Assembly (NCBI RefSeq): GCF_000215955.2
Contig: NZ_AFNV02000029.1
Coordinates: 1-43,131, forward strand
Reading direction: 5' to 3'
DNA from: Salinisphaera shabanensis E1L3A
GTDB taxonomy: Bacteria; Pseudomonadota; Gammaproteobacteria; Nevskiales; Salinisphaeraceae
Length of the DNA stretch: 43,131 bases
The translations under genes and the position numbers were made by a program. Positions within the stretch are counted from its first letter, which is position 1, and each line of letters begins with the position of its first letter. Under the pieces are notes generated by a model, which had not been told where the DNA came from, did not search any database, and was given only the letters and a program-made list of their open reading frames with translations. Shown here piece by piece: positions 24,632 to 36,547 of this stretch.

Positions 24632-25456
24632 ATGAAGCGCTTGATCAACCTCAAGCCGGCGCGCCCCGCGCGCGTCGCCCTCGCGCTGTTACCGTTTTTG
24701 CTGATCGCCTTCGTCTATCTGAGCGCGTCCAGTGCACGGCTGGCCGAGAATCCCAACGACCGTCTGCTGCCCTCGCCGGCCAAGATGGCCGATACCATGC
24801 ACGGCCTGGCCACCGAGGCGAACGTGCGCACCGGCAGCATACCGCTATGGGCGGATACCGCCGCCAGCTTGAAGCGGCTGGGCATTGGCGTCGGTATCAG
24901 CGCCTTCGCAGCCCTGGTGTTCGGCCTGTTCAGCGGCGGCCTGCCGTTGTTCCGGGCACCGTTTTCGCCCTTGATCACCGTGGTGTCGCTGATTCCACCG
25001 CTGGCGGTACTGCCAATTCTGTTCATTGTGTTCGGCACCGGCGAGCTGGCCAAGGTGGTGCTGATCATCGTCGGCATCACGCCGTTTCTGATTCGCGATC
25101 TCACCGGCGAGGCGCTGCGCCTGCCCGACGAGCAGCGCATCAAGGCACAAACGCTGGGCGCCAATTCCTGGCAGGTCATGCTGCGCGTGCTGCTACCCCA
25201 GCTCACACCCCGACTGATTTCCGCCACCCGGCTGGCGCTGGGCAGCGCCTGGCTGTTTCTGATCGCCGCCGAAGCCATCGCGGCCCAGGACGGCCTGGGC
25301 TATCGCATCTTTTTGGTGCGCCGCTATCTGTCGATGGACGTGATCCTGCCGTATGTGGCCTGGATCACCCTGTTGGCGTTCCTGATCGATCAGGCGCTGC
25401 TATGGATCTCGCGCCTGTCGTTCCCCTGGTACCACGTCGACGAGGGCAAATCCTGA
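24632..25456 (+). CDS. ABC transporter permease (guanidine/urea carboxylase operon)
   Basis: 274 residues with about six helices and a BPD_transp_1 domain. The cytoplasmic loop shows DEQRIKAQTLGANSWQVMLR, the EAA-type motif that contacts the ATPase. AAGGA precedes ATG 24632 by 9 bases; an upstream in-frame Met lacks a signal. It resembles SsuC/TauC-type permeases. Its stop overlaps the ATPase start (TGATG), a sign of translational coupling. Its partner is the binding protein just upstream, and by context it imports guanidinium. Confidence 0.9.
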   Translation: MKRLINLKPARPARVALALLPFLLIAFVYLSASSARLAENPNDRLLPSPAKMADTMHGLATEANVRTGSIPLWADTAASLKRLGIGVGISAFAALVFGLFSGGLPLFRAPFSPLITVVSLIPPLAVLPILFIVFGTGELAKVVLIIVGITPFLIRDLTGEALRLPDEQRIKAQTLGANSWQVMLRVLLPQLTPRLISATRLALGSAWLFLIAAEAIAAQDGLGYRIFLVRRYLSMDVILPYVAWITLLAFLIDQALLWISRLSFPWYHVDEGKS

Positions 25457-26229
25457 TGAGTCTCGTAGAAGCCAAAGGGCTGGAAAAACACTACGGCGAC
25501 GACGTGGTGCTGGAACGCCTGAATTTCAGCGTCGAACCCGGCGAGTTCGTCACCGTCGTCGGCGCCTCCGGCTGTGGCAAGACCACATTTCTGAAAATGA
25601 TGCTGGGTACGGAGTCGATCACCAAGGGCCAGCTGCGGGTCGACGATAAACCCATTCCCGGCGAACCCGGCCCCGATCGCGGCGTGGTGTTTCAGCGTTA
25701 TTCGGTATTCCCGCACCTCACCGTGCTCGGCAACACCATCATCGCGGAAGAACTGTCGCGTTCGCGCGTGTTCGGCAAGCTGTTCGGCCCCGGGCGGCGC
25801 AAAGCGCGTGAAGCGGCCATGGAACGGCTCACCCAGGTGGGCCTGCAGCATGCGCTCGACAAGTATCCGCATGAGCTGTCCGGTGGCATGCAGCAGCGTC
25901 TGGCCATTGCCCAGGCACTGATGATGAAACCGCGCATCCTGCTGCTCGACGAGCCGTTCGGCGCGCTCGATCCGGGTATCCGCCAGGACATGCACGAACT
26001 CGTCGGCAAGCTCTGGCGCGAACAGAAACTCACCATCTTCATGATCACCCACGACATCGAAGAAGCCTTCGCGCTGGGTACGCGCGTGTGGGTCTTCGAC
26101 AAGTGGCGTGACGATCCGCAGGCGCCCCAGGCGTACGGCGCCACCATCACCTACGACCTGGACGTGGACCGCAACCGCGAGGACGCGCCTTCCCAGGCCA
26201 AGAAACTCCAGGAGGACATGCACGCATGA
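25456..26229 (+). CDS. ABC transporter ATP-binding protein (guanidine/urea carboxylase operon)
   Basis: 257 residues. Walker A GASGCGKTTF, signature LSGGMQQRLAIAQAL and Walker B ILLLDEPFGALDP are all present, with the H-loop His in MITHDIEEAF. It is closest in pattern to SsuB/TauB-type ATPases. The C-terminal extension (DLDVDRNREDAPSQAKKL) is common in the carboxylase-linked group. The start overlaps the permease stop and the stop overlaps the next gene (ATGA), so it is translationally coupled on both sides. Confidence 0.92.
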   Translation: MSLVEAKGLEKHYGDDVVLERLNFSVEPGEFVTVVGASGCGKTTFLKMMLGTESITKGQLRVDDKPIPGEPGPDRGVVFQRYSVFPHLTVLGNTIIAEELSRSRVFGKLFGPGRRKAREAAMERLTQVGLQHALDKYPHELSGGMQQRLAIAQALMMKPRILLLDEPFGALDPGIRQDMHELVGKLWREQKLTIFMITHDIEEAFALGTRVWVFDKWRDDPQAPQAYGATITYDLDVDRNREDAPSQAKKLQEDMHA

Positions 26230-26948
26230 GCGATACCGCCTATTCCACTCATCTGCCCGGCGGGCAGCACTGGTCACTGCGCCTGCGCCGTGGCACCACC
26301 ATGACACTGACCGCCACCGAGCCCGACACGAATGTCGGCATGCTGATGTACAACCCGGAAAACCTGCTCGAGCGGCTGAACCTGCCGGACAGCCTGAAGT
26401 GTCAGCACACCTTCAAGCTTACCCGCGGCAACTGCCTGTATTCCGATATGGGCCGCATCTTTGCCTCCATCGTTGAAGACGATCTGGGCTGGCACGATGC
26501 GGTCGGCGGCAACCTGCACGAACGCCATCTCATCGACAAAGGCTGGCAGCCGGTGAGCTTCCAGTCCGCGCTCAACGACCGCACCCAGACCGGCCACGAC
26601 AGCTTTCTGATCGAGCTGGCCAAATACGGACTGGGCAAGCGCGACCTGGCAGCGAACCTGAACCTGTTCAGCAAGGTCGCCGCCGATGACGAGGGCAATC
26701 TGTCCTTCGTGACCGGGCATTGCAAAGCCGGAGACGCGGTCACGCTGCGCTTCGAGATGGACACGCTGGTGGCCTTGCATACCTGCCCGCACCCGCTCGA
26801 CCCGGCCGCCGAATATCCCAAGCGCGGCGTGGATATCGCGCTGGCCGAAGCGGCGCCCGTGGCCGCCGACGATGTCTGCCTGACCCACTGCGACGAAAAC
26901 GCCCGCGGCTTCGAGAACAACCGCCTGTACTACCTCGGCGCGGCCTGA
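26226..26948 (+). CDS. DUF1989 protein, probable carboxyguanidine deiminase subunit (UAAP2-like)
   Basis: 240 residues, DUF1989 family, the larger of the two urea-carboxylase-associated proteins. Motifs include [40 protein letters not shown] and CPHPLDP. Members were long annotated as urea-related, but paired DUF1989 proteins in such operons have been shown to act as carboxyguanidine deiminase (CgdAB), forming allophanate from carboxyguanidine. I cannot say which subunit name applies, so no symbol is given. Its start overlaps the ATPase stop. The next DUF1989 gene follows after 26 bases. Confidence 0.85.
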   Translation: MSDTAYSTHLPGGQHWSLRLRRGTTMTLTATEPDTNVGMLMYNPENLLERLNLPDSLKCQHTFKLTRGNCLYSDMGRIFASIVEDDLGWHDAVGGNLHERHLIDKGWQPVSFQSALNDRTQTGHDSFLIELAKYGLGKRDLAANLNLFSKVAADDEGNLSFVTGHCKAGDAVTLRFEMDTLVALHTCPHPLDPAAEYPKRGVDIALAEAAPVAADDVCLTHCDENARGFENNRLYYLGAA

Positions 26949-26974
26949 AGCCCACGATACGACAAGGAGCACCC

Positions 26975-27613
26975 ATGACCATCGCAAGCCAGCAACGCGA
27001 GGAAAACGCCGTCTTTCGCCAGCTCATCGATGCCGGCGATCATTACATCGGCACCATAAAAAAAGGCCAGACGATTCGTATCGTCGATGTCGAAGGCAAT
27101 GAAGCCGCCGATACGCTGTTCTTCAACGCCAACGACCCGTCCGAGCGCTATAGCGCCGTCGATACCGTGCGCGAACAGGGCAAGGTCTATCTAACCACCG
27201 GCACGGAGCTGCGCTCGAACCTCAACAACGTAATGCTCACCATCAACGCCGATACCTGCGGCCGCCACGACACGCTCGGCGGTGCCTGTGCCAGCGAATC
27301 GAACACGGTGCGCTACGACCTGGAAAAGCGCCATATGCATTCCTGTCGCGACAACTGGATGCTGGCGATCGCCAACTATCCGGAATACGGCATCACCAAG
27401 CGCGACATTGCCCACAACATCAATTTCTTCATGAACGTGCCGGTCACCGCCAACGGCGAACTCTACTTCGACGACGGCATTTCCGGGCCCGGCAAGTACG
27501 TGGAAATGGTCGCCGAAATGGACGTGGTCGTACTCATCTCCAACTGCCCCCAGCTCAACAACCCCTGCAGCGGCTTCAACCCAACGCCCCTGGAAGTGCT
27601 CGTCTGGGACTGA
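26975..27613 (+). CDS. DUF1989 protein, probable carboxyguanidine deiminase partner subunit (UAAP1-like)
   Basis: 212 residues with AAGGAG upstream of ATG 26975. It is the shorter DUF1989 protein of the pair: [40 protein letters not shown] and [10 protein letters not shown] carry the Cys and His residues expected for a metal or catalytic site. [21 protein letters not shown] tail is typical. With the preceding protein it probably forms the deiminase that removes ammonia from carboxyguanidine. Substrate assignment rests on the operon and the riboswitch. Confidence 0.87.
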   Translation: MTIASQQREENAVFRQLIDAGDHYIGTIKKGQTIRIVDVEGNEAADTLFFNANDPSERYSAVDTVREQGKVYLTTGTELRSNLNNVMLTINADTCGRHDTLGGACASESNTVRYDLEKRHMHSCRDNWMLAIANYPEYGITKRDIAHNINFFMNVPVTANGELYFDDGISGPGKYVEMVAEMDVVVLISNCPQLNNPCSGFNPTPLEVLVWD

Positions 27614-27701
27614 TCGGCCAGGCCGTGAGGATCCGGCGCCGGGACGACCCGCGCCGTCGATGACAAACCGCGGGACGACCCGCCGTTGAAGGCATTGCCC
27701 T

Positions 27702-31310
<3,609 letters not shown>

Positions 31311-31452
31311 CGCTCCCGCACTTCGTTCTAAGACGCGTTTGCCACAGATGGGCCCAGATCGACGCGGTTGGAAGGGCGATAGTGATATTCCCGAGGTTAC
31401 GCCGTTGTTTCGATGCCATATGTCTTTCGGCACTCACGAGTTTGCCGAAACT

Positions 31453-32055
31453 TTGGTTTCGCGCTGCAGCGCGACCCACTTTCGTTTGCTTGTCCAAACG
31501 AAAGTAGGCAAAGGAAAGGACACCCGGGTTACGCGTCGGCGCGCAGCGCGCCGAACCACTGCGATGCTCGAGCCGAAGCGATGCGGCAAAAACTCGCATC
31601 GCTTTCGCGATGCTCAAACACCTTGCCGCACCGGCGCAGTGCGCCGGACACCCTTCGGCCCTGCGCTTCTCGTTCGCTCCACACGGTGCCTGAATACAGG
31701 CGGATTAGCCCGTAGTCCTGAGCCGTTACAGCTACGAACAAAACCGCCGCCCGTGGTTGCGTTGCGTCGGATTACGCCTTGGCTAATCCGACGTACAAAA
31801 CTCGTGACCTTGAGCGAGCGCCAGCGACGCTTGCCTGTATTGGGCCCCTTGGGCGTAGCGCCGAGCAGTGGAGGCCGAACGCGGACAAAGCGGGCCGGAT
31901 GTTTGAGCGAAGCGAGTTTCCGGCACGCCCGCGTTCGGCCGGAGCCGCGCAGGGAATCGGCGCGTAGCGCCGACGCAAGACAGGGTGCCCTTCTCTTGGT
32001 TACTTCTCTTGGGCAAGCAAGAGAAGTGACTCGCACAGCAGTGCGAAACCCCAAG
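31453..32055. repeat. Giant imperfect inverted repeat made of nested hairpins, non-coding
   Basis: About 600 bp between the carboxylase and the 2OG oxygenase. Left arm (31453-31710) and right arm (31781-32055, read in reverse) have the same order of parts. The order is GGTTTCGC..GCGA hairpin (palindrome 31459-31474; TCGCAC-AGCA-GTGCGA 32031-32046), a 10-11-bp stem (31478-31505; 32002-32027), a purine linker, ACACCC or GCACCC, a GCGTCGG stem (31536-31554; 31957-31973), an AACTCGC..CTCAAACA segment, and AATACAGGC. Arm differences preserve pairing: ACTTTCGTTTG/CAAACGAAAGT on the left, ACTTCTCTTG/CAAGAGAAGT on the right. The centre holds GTCGGATTA-N9-TAATCCGAC (31766-31792). Further perfect stems are 31631-31647 and GGCCGAACGCGG/CCGCGTTCGGCC (31873-31884, 31929-31940). 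No supported CDS lies in 31311-32218. Confidence 0.75.
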
Positions 32056-32218
32056 CCTGAATTCGCCCGCGTCGTTGATTCAGACGCACTGATAGAGCAG
32101 CGATCTTTCCGTACCCAAGCGTTCATCAAACCCGCAGCGTCATCCCACCGCGCCTAGTCGACAACACCCGTCACCAATCGCAAACGCCAAAACACGCAAA
32201 CGTCTCAAGAGGTTTAAT

Positions 32219-33268
32219 ATGACCACCCGCCAACCCACCGCCTTCGAATCCATCCCGGCAATCGACATCGCGCCGCTGTTTGGCTCCGATGTGCAGGCAC
32301 AGCAGGCCACCGCCGAAGCACTGGGCCGCGCGGCCCGTGAGGTCGGCTTCTTTTACGTGATCAACCACGGTATTTCCGAAGCACGTCAGCAGGCGCTGTT
32401 CGACCAGACAAAACGCCTGTTCGAGCTGCCGCTGCAACGAAAGATGGACTACTACATCGGCAAGTCCGATAACCATCGCGGCTACGTACCGGCCGGCGAA
32501 GAGGCCCCCGACCCGTCCAAGGCCGATGCCAAGGAGGCGTTCGATCTGTCCTTCGAATTGCCCGACGATCACCCGGAGGTGCGTGCCGGCACGCCCATGA
32601 TGGGGGCGAACGTCTGGCCCGATATCGACGGCTTCGCCGACGATGTTTACGCCTATTATCAGGACGTGTTCGCTGTCGGGCGCGCATTGATGGGCGGCTT
32701 CGAACAGGCGCTTGGCCTGGAGGCCAATACCCTGCTCGGCGAGGTCACCGAGCCGCCGAGCCAGCTGCGCCTGATCCACTATCCCTACGACCCCAATGCC
32801 CAGGACGCCCAGGGCATTGGTGCCCATACCGACTACGAATGCTTCACCCTGCTGCGCCCGACCGCGCCCGGCCTGGAAGTGATGAACGGTGCCGGTGAAT
32901 GGGTCGATGTGCCCTATCGCGACGATGCGCTGGTGGTGAACATTGGCGACATGCTGGAGATATGGACCAACGGCGCGTTCGTGGCCACGTCGCATCGCGT
33001 GCGCAAGGTCAAAGAGGAACGCTACAGCTTCCCCCTGTTCTTCGCCGCCGACTACCACAGCCAAGTCGCACCGCTGCCGCAACTGCTCAAAGACGGGGAA
33101 ACGCCCAACTACGAACCACTGTCGGCCGGCGATCACCTCTGGGCACAGACGATCCAGACCTTCAACTATCTCAAGAAACGGCTGGCCGACGGCGAAATCG
33201 AGCTGCCCGACGGCGCCCGCGGTGCCGGCACACTGGGCCAGCACGCCCGGCACAAGGACGAGGCGTAA
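32219..33268 (+). CDS. 2-oxoglutarate/Fe(II)-dependent oxygenase, isopenicillin-N-synthase-like
   Basis: 349 residues. An N-terminal DIOX_N domain (about 12-115, with PAIDIAPLFG and VGFFYVINHGI) is followed by the jelly-roll oxygenase core. The Fe(II) triad is His203 and Asp205 in GAHTDYECFTLL and His259 in TSHRVRK; the 2OG carboxylate anchor is R268-x-S270 in ERYSFP. The superfamily includes the ethylene-forming enzyme and plant homoarginine-6-hydroxylases, which release guanidine, as well as many unrelated hydroxylases. Start ATG 32219 has AGAGG 7-8 bases upstream. It lies 908 bp after the guanidine carboxylase with the repeat between, so a separate transcript is likely. A 221-residue gene follows after 2 bp. 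Substrate unknown. Confidence 0.9.
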   Translation: MTTRQPTAFESIPAIDIAPLFGSDVQAQQATAEALGRAAREVGFFYVINHGISEARQQALFDQTKRLFELPLQRKMDYYIGKSDNHRGYVPAGEEAPDPSKADAKEAFDLSFELPDDHPEVRAGTPMMGANVWPDIDGFADDVYAYYQDVFAVGRALMGGFEQALGLEANTLLGEVTEPPSQLRLIHYPYDPNAQDAQGIGAHTDYECFTLLRPTAPGLEVMNGAGEWVDVPYRDDALVVNIGDMLEIWTNGAFVATSHRVRKVKEERYSFPLFFAADYHSQVAPLPQLLKDGETPNYEPLSAGDHLWAQTIQTFNYLKKRLADGEIELPDGARGAGTLGQHARHKDEA

Positions 33269-33270
33269 CC

Positions 33271-33936
33271 GTGGATCACGTACCGCAAATCTACCACGGC
33301 CTGTGGCAGCGCACGCTCTATGCCGAGCCGGCCAATGGCGAGCCGACGTTCGTCGATCGCGATACACAGGTCTACTGGCTCCAGGCCGGCGACTGGCATG
33401 CCGATCTGCGCGTGCCCACAGATCGGCCCGACTTTACGGGCCAAGAGTCGCTTGCGGCTTGCGGACGCGATCAGCTCGAATGGCTTGCCAGCCAGACCGC
33501 GTTCGCGGGCATTACGCGCGTCGAAGGCCGGTTCTGTACCTGGCATCGGTTGATTGACCTATCGCCCGGCTTGAACAAGGACATTGGCGTGATGCGTTTC
33601 ATTGATGACGACACACTTGAAGAGTGCCATCCGGAGAGCACTTATCGCGAAATCTGGCAGCGTGTCACCGCTCGCGACAGCGCCGAGCCGGTCGTGGAAC
33701 TGGACGCCGCCGGCCTGCCCCGCTGGCTACAGTACGGCGACCATGCGATGGCTATTCAACCGCGCCCGGCCATAGCGGGCGAGCACGACCTACTGGCCGC
33801 CCCGGCACAATGCACCACGGCCGAGCTACACGCCCGGGCCGCAGTCAATATTCGTTATGCCACACAACACGACGACGCATGGCAGGTCGCACTTTCCACG
33901 CTACCGTGGCAAGAGAACCGCCCGCTCGTCGCCTGA
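33271..33936 (+). CDS. Conserved hypothetical protein co-transcribed with the 2OG oxygenase
   Basis: 221 residues starting at GTG 33271, 2 bp after the oxygenase stop, with GAGG upstream. It has no signal peptide or membrane segment. A conserved pattern is visible: VYWLQAGDWHADLRVPTDRP, FTGQESLAACGRDQLEWLAS, FAGITRVEGRFCTWHRLIDL and the DTLEECHPESTYREIW segment. I recognise this as a recurring conserved hypothetical family with a lipocalin-like (HRI1-type) look, and would not name a function. Tight spacing says it works with, or is expressed with, the oxygenase. The HRI1 comparison is from memory and needs a structure search. Confidence 0.7.
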   Translation: MDHVPQIYHGLWQRTLYAEPANGEPTFVDRDTQVYWLQAGDWHADLRVPTDRPDFTGQESLAACGRDQLEWLASQTAFAGITRVEGRFCTWHRLIDLSPGLNKDIGVMRFIDDDTLEECHPESTYREIWQRVTARDSAEPVVELDAAGLPRWLQYGDHAMAIQPRPAIAGEHDLLAAPAQCTTAELHARAAVNIRYATQHDDAWQVALSTLPWQENRPLVA

Positions 33937-33948
33937 GCCACTTATCGC

Positions 33949-34845
33949 TCAGTTCGCAGCAGCCTGCTTCGACTCGCCGGCAGTCCAATCGGCGATGACG
34001 TCCGGATGTTCGTCGATGAATGTCTGGGCGGCTTGTTCGTAGGAGGTCTGTTCGGCGTTCACGAGCGCCGTATTGATCTGGTCCAGCGTGTAGTGCATGC
34101 GCTTCAACATGGCATGCACCTCGGGCTCGCTCTCGGCCAGTCCCTTGCTGGCGATCGCATCGACATGCTCGCGATCCCCCAGCACGCCTTTCGGGTCATC
34201 GAGATAACGCAGATCGAAGCGCTCCCACATCCAGTGTGGGCTCCAGGCGGTGACCACGATCCATTCCTTGTTATCGATCGCGCGCTTGAGTGCGGCGGTC
34301 ATCGCCGCACTGCTGGCGGTAATCAGCCGATAGTCGTCATCGAGATCGTAGCCCTCGATCGTCTCCTTGGAGACCTGCATCAGGCCTGCGCCCGCGGAAA
34401 TTCCCTGAATTTCACCGCCGAGTTTGTCGACCACATCCGGCTTTGTCATATCGGCGATACTGGCCAGCTGATCTTCCGGCACATAGCTCGGTACCGCCCA
34501 GCCCAAACGCGCGCCGTCGAACAGCTCACCCAGATTGTCGACCTTATCGCCGACGCGATCCATGTAATCACCGTGCGTACGCGGCAACCACGCGACCAGG
34601 AACAGAGAGCGTTCGTCGTTGGCCACACCGAGAAACGCAGGACCGACGGCCACCGTCTTGAGCTCGACCGGTACATCGTATTCCGACTCGATCACGCTCT
34701 TGGCCACGTGACTCATCACCTGACCTTCCGCATATTCGTCGACATAAATACGAATGGGTTCGGGCTGTGCCGCCATGGCCGCGCCCACAGGGATAACCGA
34801 TACCGCAATAATCGCGGTCATAAGAAAACAGGAAAGACGCTTCAT
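33949..34845 (-). CDS. Glycine-betaine/choline-type ABC transporter substrate-binding protein (orphan)
   Basis: 298 residues with a signal peptide (AIIAVSVIPVGAAMAAQPE). It carries the OpuAC fold: FLVAWLPRTHGDYMDR and the aromatic box segment AWSPHWMWERFDLRYLDDPK, whose Trp residues hold quaternary ammonium ligands in the family. No permease or ATPase lies alongside, so it must serve a transporter encoded elsewhere or act as a stand-alone receptor. ATG 34843-34845 has no strong Shine-Dalgarno. It converges on the oxygenase pair, with stop codons only 12 bases apart. Ligand (betaine, choline or carnitine) is inferred. Confidence 0.88.
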   Translation of the reverse strand: MKRLSCFLMTAIIAVSVIPVGAAMAAQPEPIRIYVDEYAEGQVMSHVAKSVIESEYDVPVELKTVAVGPAFLGVANDERSLFLVAWLPRTHGDYMDRVGDKVDNLGELFDGARLGWAVPSYVPEDQLASIADMTKPDVVDKLGGEIQGISAGAGLMQVSKETIEGYDLDDDYRLITASSAAMTAALKRAIDNKEWIVVTAWSPHWMWERFDLRYLDDPKGVLGDREHVDAIASKGLAESEPEVHAMLKRMHYTLDQINTALVNAEQTSYEQAAQTFIDEHPDVIADWTAGESKQAAAN

Positions 34846-35048
34846 GGCAGTGCCAGCACTCAGGGTTATTTCGGTTTCCCAAGTGTTCTGGATATCACGG
34901 CGTCACGCAAGGTTCCGACTTTGCAACGCTGTCTACCGAAACCGGGCACCGGCCCGCCCGACCGCATGCACGCCAGCCAAGTTTATTGAATAACACCGGC
35001 CGCGCGCTCGGGCCTCCTACCACGGGCCTGCCCAATGCCTCGGACGGG

Positions 35049-36434
35049 TCAGATCACCCGTGAGAACCGCGCCGGCGTTTCGCGCTGTTTGAGATAGGCA
35101 TCGAAGACCATCGCGATCGGACGCAGCAGCAGACGGCCACGATCGAGGATATCGATCCCGCCGGCGTCGATCACGATCAGCGCGTCGTCCGCCAAGGCGG
35201 TCAGTGCTTCCAGTTCAACCGCGAAGTAGTCGTTGAACACAATGCCGTGACGCTGTTCGATCGGCGCGAAATCGAGCCGGTCGTGGCACATCAGCCCCTG
35301 AATGACGTCGCGGCGCAGCCGGTCGTCGTCGGTCAACGCTACGCCGCGCTGAACTGGCAGGCGGCCCTCGGCCAGCGCCTGCTGGTAATCCGGAATACTC
35401 TTGCCGTGCTGGTTGTAGCTGTCGGCCACGCTCGAAATCGCGCTCATGCCCATGCCCACGAGATCGCAGCCGCGATGGGTCGAGTAGCCCTGGAAATTGC
35501 GATACAGCCGGCCTTCGCGCTGGGCCACGGCCAGTTCGTCGTCCGGCAGCGCGAAATGATCCATGCCGATATAGACATAACCGGCCGCGGTCAGGCGCTC
35601 GATCGCCAGCGCCATGAGCGCGAGCTTGGTTTCCGCGCTCGGCATATCCTCGTCGCGGATCTGGCGCTGCGCGGAAAACAGCTGCGGCATATGCGCATAG
35701 CTGTAGAGCGCGATACGTTCAGGCCGGCGCAGGATCACTTCGCTGAGCGTGGCGTTGAACCCCATCACCGACTGGCACGGCAGACCATAGATCAGATCGA
35801 AGTTCACCGATTGAAAGCCCACCCGGCGCAGTTCATCGAGCACGCGCGCAACCTGATCCTTCGACTGGATTCGATTGACCGCCTTCTGCACGTTGATATC
35901 GAAATCCTGCACGCCGAGGCTGGCACGGTTGAAACCGAGCGCCGCCATGAGCCCGATCGAATCGGTATCCACCGTGCGCGGGTCGATTTCCATGGTGAAT
36001 TCACGTGAATCCGCGGTGTCCAGATCGAAGTGCGTGCCCAGATCGGTCATCAGCGCCGTCATCTGTGCCGAGGTGAGATAGGTCGGCGTACCGCCGCCCC
36101 AGGCCATTTGCGACACCGTGCGGTTGGAATCGTACAGCGCCCCCTGTAGCGCGATTTCCCGGCGCAACGCGGTGACGTAGCTATCGATAACCTGGGGCTG
36201 GCGCGTGATAACCCGCGTACAGGCACAATAAAAACACGGGCTCGAACAGAACGGCAGGTGCAGATAGAGCGACAGCGGACCGCCGGCTGCGTTGCTGGCC
36301 GCCACGCGCTCGCGATAGGCCGCTTCATCGAAATCCTGCGAGAAATGCGGCGCCGTCGGATACGAGGTGTAACGTGGCCCGCTACCGCTGTAGCGGCGCA
36401 CCATATCCATATCGAAAGACAGCGATGAACTCAT
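35049..36434 (-). CDS. hemN: Oxygen-independent coproporphyrinogen III oxidase HemN
   Basis: 461-residue radical-SAM enzyme that converts coproporphyrinogen III to protoporphyrinogen IX without oxygen. The iron-sulfur motif is CSSPCFYC (Cys63, Cys67, Cys70, followed by Ala-Cys). Family marks are YTSYPTAPHF, AWGGGTPTYLT, EIDPRTVDTDSIGLMAALGF, RASLGVQDFD and the HemN C-terminal domain (QGLMCHDRLDF). Length matches E. coli HemN (457). ATG 36432-36434 has only a weak Shine-Dalgarno. A perfect FNR/Anr box lies 62-75 bases upstream, fitting anaerobic induction. Confidence 0.95.
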   Translation of the reverse strand: MSSSLSFDMDMVRRYSGSGPRYTSYPTAPHFSQDFDEAAYRERVAASNAAGGPLSLYLHLPFCSSPCFYCACTRVITRQPQVIDSYVTALRREIALQGALYDSNRTVSQMAWGGGTPTYLTSAQMTALMTDLGTHFDLDTADSREFTMEIDPRTVDTDSIGLMAALGFNRASLGVQDFDINVQKAVNRIQSKDQVARVLDELRRVGFQSVNFDLIYGLPCQSVMGFNATLSEVILRRPERIALYSYAHMPQLFSAQRQIRDEDMPSAETKLALMALAIERLTAAGYVYIGMDHFALPDDELAVAQREGRLYRNFQGYSTHRGCDLVGMGMSAISSVADSYNQHGKSIPDYQQALAEGRLPVQRGVALTDDDRLRRDVIQGLMCHDRLDFAPIEQRHGIVFNDYFAVELEALTALADDALIVIDAGGIDILDRGRLLLRPIAMVFDAYLKQRETPARFSRVI

Positions 36435-36451
36435 GGCGTACGTCCGCGTCG

Positions 36452-36457
36452 ATTATA
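36452..36457 (-). promoter_or_regulatory. hemN: -10 element TATAAT of hemN
   Basis: The minus strand reads TATAAT here, 18 bases before the ATG. The start would be near 36445, which puts the centre of the FNR/Anr box at about -57. That is near a class I position. No good -35 hexamer is seen, as expected for an activator-dependent promoter. Confidence 0.5.
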
Positions 36458-36495
36458 TGGGCCACGCAGGGTAGCGCTGTTGGCGCCCACGTAAT

Positions 36496-36509
36496 TTGAT
36501 CTCAATCAA
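36496..36509. promoter_or_regulatory. FNR/Anr box TTGAT-CTCA-ATCAA upstream of hemN
   Basis: Exact match to TTGAT-N4-ATCAA, in the intergenic region between the hemN start (36434) and the stop of the GGDEF gene (36548). Only hemN is transcribed away from this site, so it is assigned to hemN. Confidence 0.85.
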
Positions 36510-36547
36510 TTTCAGCAAGCCGTGGACGGCGCGCACAGCGCTTCGCC

